From: Paenibacillus spiritus
GTDB lineage: Bacteria > Bacillota > Bacilli > Paenibacillales > Paenibacillaceae
Assembly: GCF_008710135.1 (NCBI RefSeq)
Contig: NZ_VYKK01000028.1
Span: forward strand, 1 to 64,000
DNA length: 64,000 nt
Reading direction: 5' to 3'
Shown here: in pieces, positions 62,801 to 64,000 of the stretch
How the letters are laid out: every line of letters begins with the position of its first letter
Position numbering within the stretch: position 1 is the stretch's first letter
Position numbers and translations under genes: made by a program
Notes under the pieces: generated by a model
What the model saw: the letters and a program-made list of their open reading frames with translations, nothing else
Told to the model about the DNA's origin: nothing
Databases searched by the model: none

Positions 62801-64000
62801 AATTGGGCCTCCTCGGCAACTGCCCCGTGTTCCCGGGCGTAAGTATGAATCAGATCGGAGAGGATGCCGACCGCCTGGTCGATCTCCTCCCGGGTAACGT
62901 ACAGATTCGGCAGCAGGCGAATTACCTGCGGCCCGGCCTGGACGAACAGCAGCCCCTTGGACTGCCCCGCCAGAATGATGTCGCCCACTGGGCTCCCGCA
63001 TTCGATGCCGATCAGCAGCCCCTTGCCGCGAATATCCTTCACCCAGGAGCAGCCGGCCAGCGCTTCGCGCAGACGCGCCTTCAGGTATTCTCCGGCCTCC
63101 GCGGCCCGCTCCGGCACCCGGTCCTCCAGCATCGTCTCGATCGTAGCCGCCATCGCCGCGGTGGCCAGCGGCGTGCCGCCGAACGTGGAGGCATGCGCTC
63201 CCGGGCTGAATGCCTCGCGCAGGTATCCCTTGGCCAGCATAACGCCGGCCGGGAAGCCGCTCGCAATGCCTTTGGCCAGTGTAAAAATATCCGGCTCAAT
63301 GCCGTAATGCTGGTGCGCGAACAGCTTGCCCGTCCGTCCCATACCGGTCTGGACCTCATCGACAATCAGCAGCAGGCCATGCTCCCGGCACAGCTCCACC
63401 ACCGCATTCAGGAAGTCCGGCTGCACCTCCAGGATACCGCCTTCGGCCAGCACCATCTCCAGCATCACCGCCGCCGTATTCGGGCCGATTGCCGCCCGGA
63501 GAGCCGGCAGATCATGCAGGGGCACCGTCACAAAGCCCTGCGGGAGCGGCAGAAAGCCTTCCTTGACCTTCTGCTGTCCCGTCGCCGTCAGCGTCGCCAG
63601 CGTCCGGCCATGGAACGACTGCTCGAACGTAATGACCTCATAGCGGTTCTCGCCTCTGACCTTCTGGTGGTACCGGCGCGCCAGTTTGATGGCGGCCTCG
63701 TTCGCCTCCGCTCCGCTGTTGCAGAAGAATACCTGATCCGCGCAGCTGTTCCCGGTCAGCAGTTCCGCTACCCGGTCCTGGCCGGGATGATGGAACAGAT
63801 TGGACACATGCCACAGCGTGTCGATCTGGCTCTTCAGCTTCTCGGCGATCCGCTCGGGCGCATGTCCCAGACTAGTGACCGCCAGACCGCAGGTGAAATC
63901 CAGGTACTTCCGCCCCTGATCGTCCCACACCCAGCTTCCTTTACCCTTGACCAGCGTCAGATCGTACTTGGCATAGGACGGAAAAATATGCTCCAGTTTG
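62797..64000 (-). CDS. argD: Acetylornithine aminotransferase (partial, 5' end outside window)
   Basis: PLP-dependent class III aminotransferase that converts N-acetylglutamate semialdehyde to N-acetylornithine. The frame is open to the window edge; the visible part begins [20 protein letters not shown], so only about 10-15 N-terminal residues are missing. The PLP lysine is in [31 protein letters not shown] and [17 protein letters not shown] are family motifs. Upstream genes (probably argC/J/B) and the operon promoter lie outside the window. Confidence 0.94.
   Translation of the reverse strand, partial: KLEHIFPSYAKYDLTLVKGKGSWVWDDQGRKYLDFTCGLAVTSLGHAPERIAEKLKSQIDTLWHVSNLFHHPGQDRVAELLTGNSCADQVFFCNSGAEANEAAIKLARRYHQKVRGENRYEVITFEQSFHGRTLATLTATGQQKVKEGFLPLPQGFVTVPLHDLPALRAAIGPNTAAVMLEMVLAEGGILEVQPDFLNAVVELCREHGLLLIVDEVQTGMGRTGKLFAHQHYGIEPDIFTLAKGIASGFPAGVMLAKGYLREAFSPGAHASTFGGTPLATAAMAATIETMLEDRVPERAAEAGEYLKARLREALAGCSWVKDIRGKGLLIGIECGSPVGDIILAGQSKGLLFVQAGPQVIRLLPNLYVTREEIDQAVGILSDLIHTYAREHGAVAEEAQL

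Overview
The window is a high-GC (roughly 58-60 %) chromosomal segment of a monoderm Firmicute, most likely Paenibacillus or a close relative. The evidence is strong AGGAGG-type ribosome binding sites, frequent TTG/GTG starts, a tandem glycine riboswitch before a split gcvPA/gcvPB glycine decarboxylase, and an ftsE-ftsX-M23 peptidase-ctpB-minJ order like that of Bacillus. No rRNA, tRNA or CRISPR array was seen.

Layout. 1-5.1 kb: a possible IS3-type end at the extreme left, then uvrB-uvrA (minus). 5.3-7.0 kb: a flagellar stator pair (motA-motB type). 7.1-12.0 kb: a surface-sugar cluster with a GT-D-fold glycosyltransferase (minus), then a rhamnosyltransferase-like protein, a CapE/PseB-type epimerase/dehydratase, a UDP-sugar dehydrogenase and a methyltransferase (plus). 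12.2-17.2 kb: glycine cleavage genes, with gcvH divergent from riboswitch-controlled gcvT-gcvPA-gcvPB. 17.3-18.9 kb: a WYL regulator with a 33-residue membrane peptide gene, divergent from a DinB-family gene.

19.2-26.1 kb: a visibly lower-GC island transcribed leftwards. It holds a GyrI-like protein, two double-glycine-leader bacteriocin precursors, a small multi-pass membrane protein (candidate immunity), a C39-peptidase ABC exporter, an HlyD-type adaptor and a TolC-like protein. This is the most distinctive accessory system here: a probable two-peptide bacteriocin with a type-I-like three-part export set in a monoderm. 26.2-33.4 kb: a possible short RNA, an RND transporter, two tandem secreted copper-amine-oxidase-N-domain paralogues and a CPA2 antiporter.

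33.5-42.0 kb: an envelope and division block of minJ-like, ctpB, M23 peptidase, ftsX and ftsE genes, then a VanW/G5 protein and an IseA-type endopeptidase inhibitor. 42.1-57.9 kb: a type IV pilus locus. The main operon, read leftwards, is pilB-pilT-pilC-pilA-pilD-pilM/N fusion-pilO. A 1,519-residue exported multidomain protein gene runs the other way from an overlapping, face-to-face promoter pair. A separate minor-pilin operon (pilV/W/X-like) converges on it. Sites resembling the motility sigma factor SigD consensus precede both pilus operons, PilB carries the two c-di-GMP-binding MshEN motifs, and the pilB leader can fold into a multi-hairpin structure. Together these suggest a coordinated motility/adhesion switch. 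58.0-64.0 kb: an esterase and the arginine genes argD(partial)-argF-argG-argH (minus).

Protein family calls rest on motif recognition from memory; no database search was possible.
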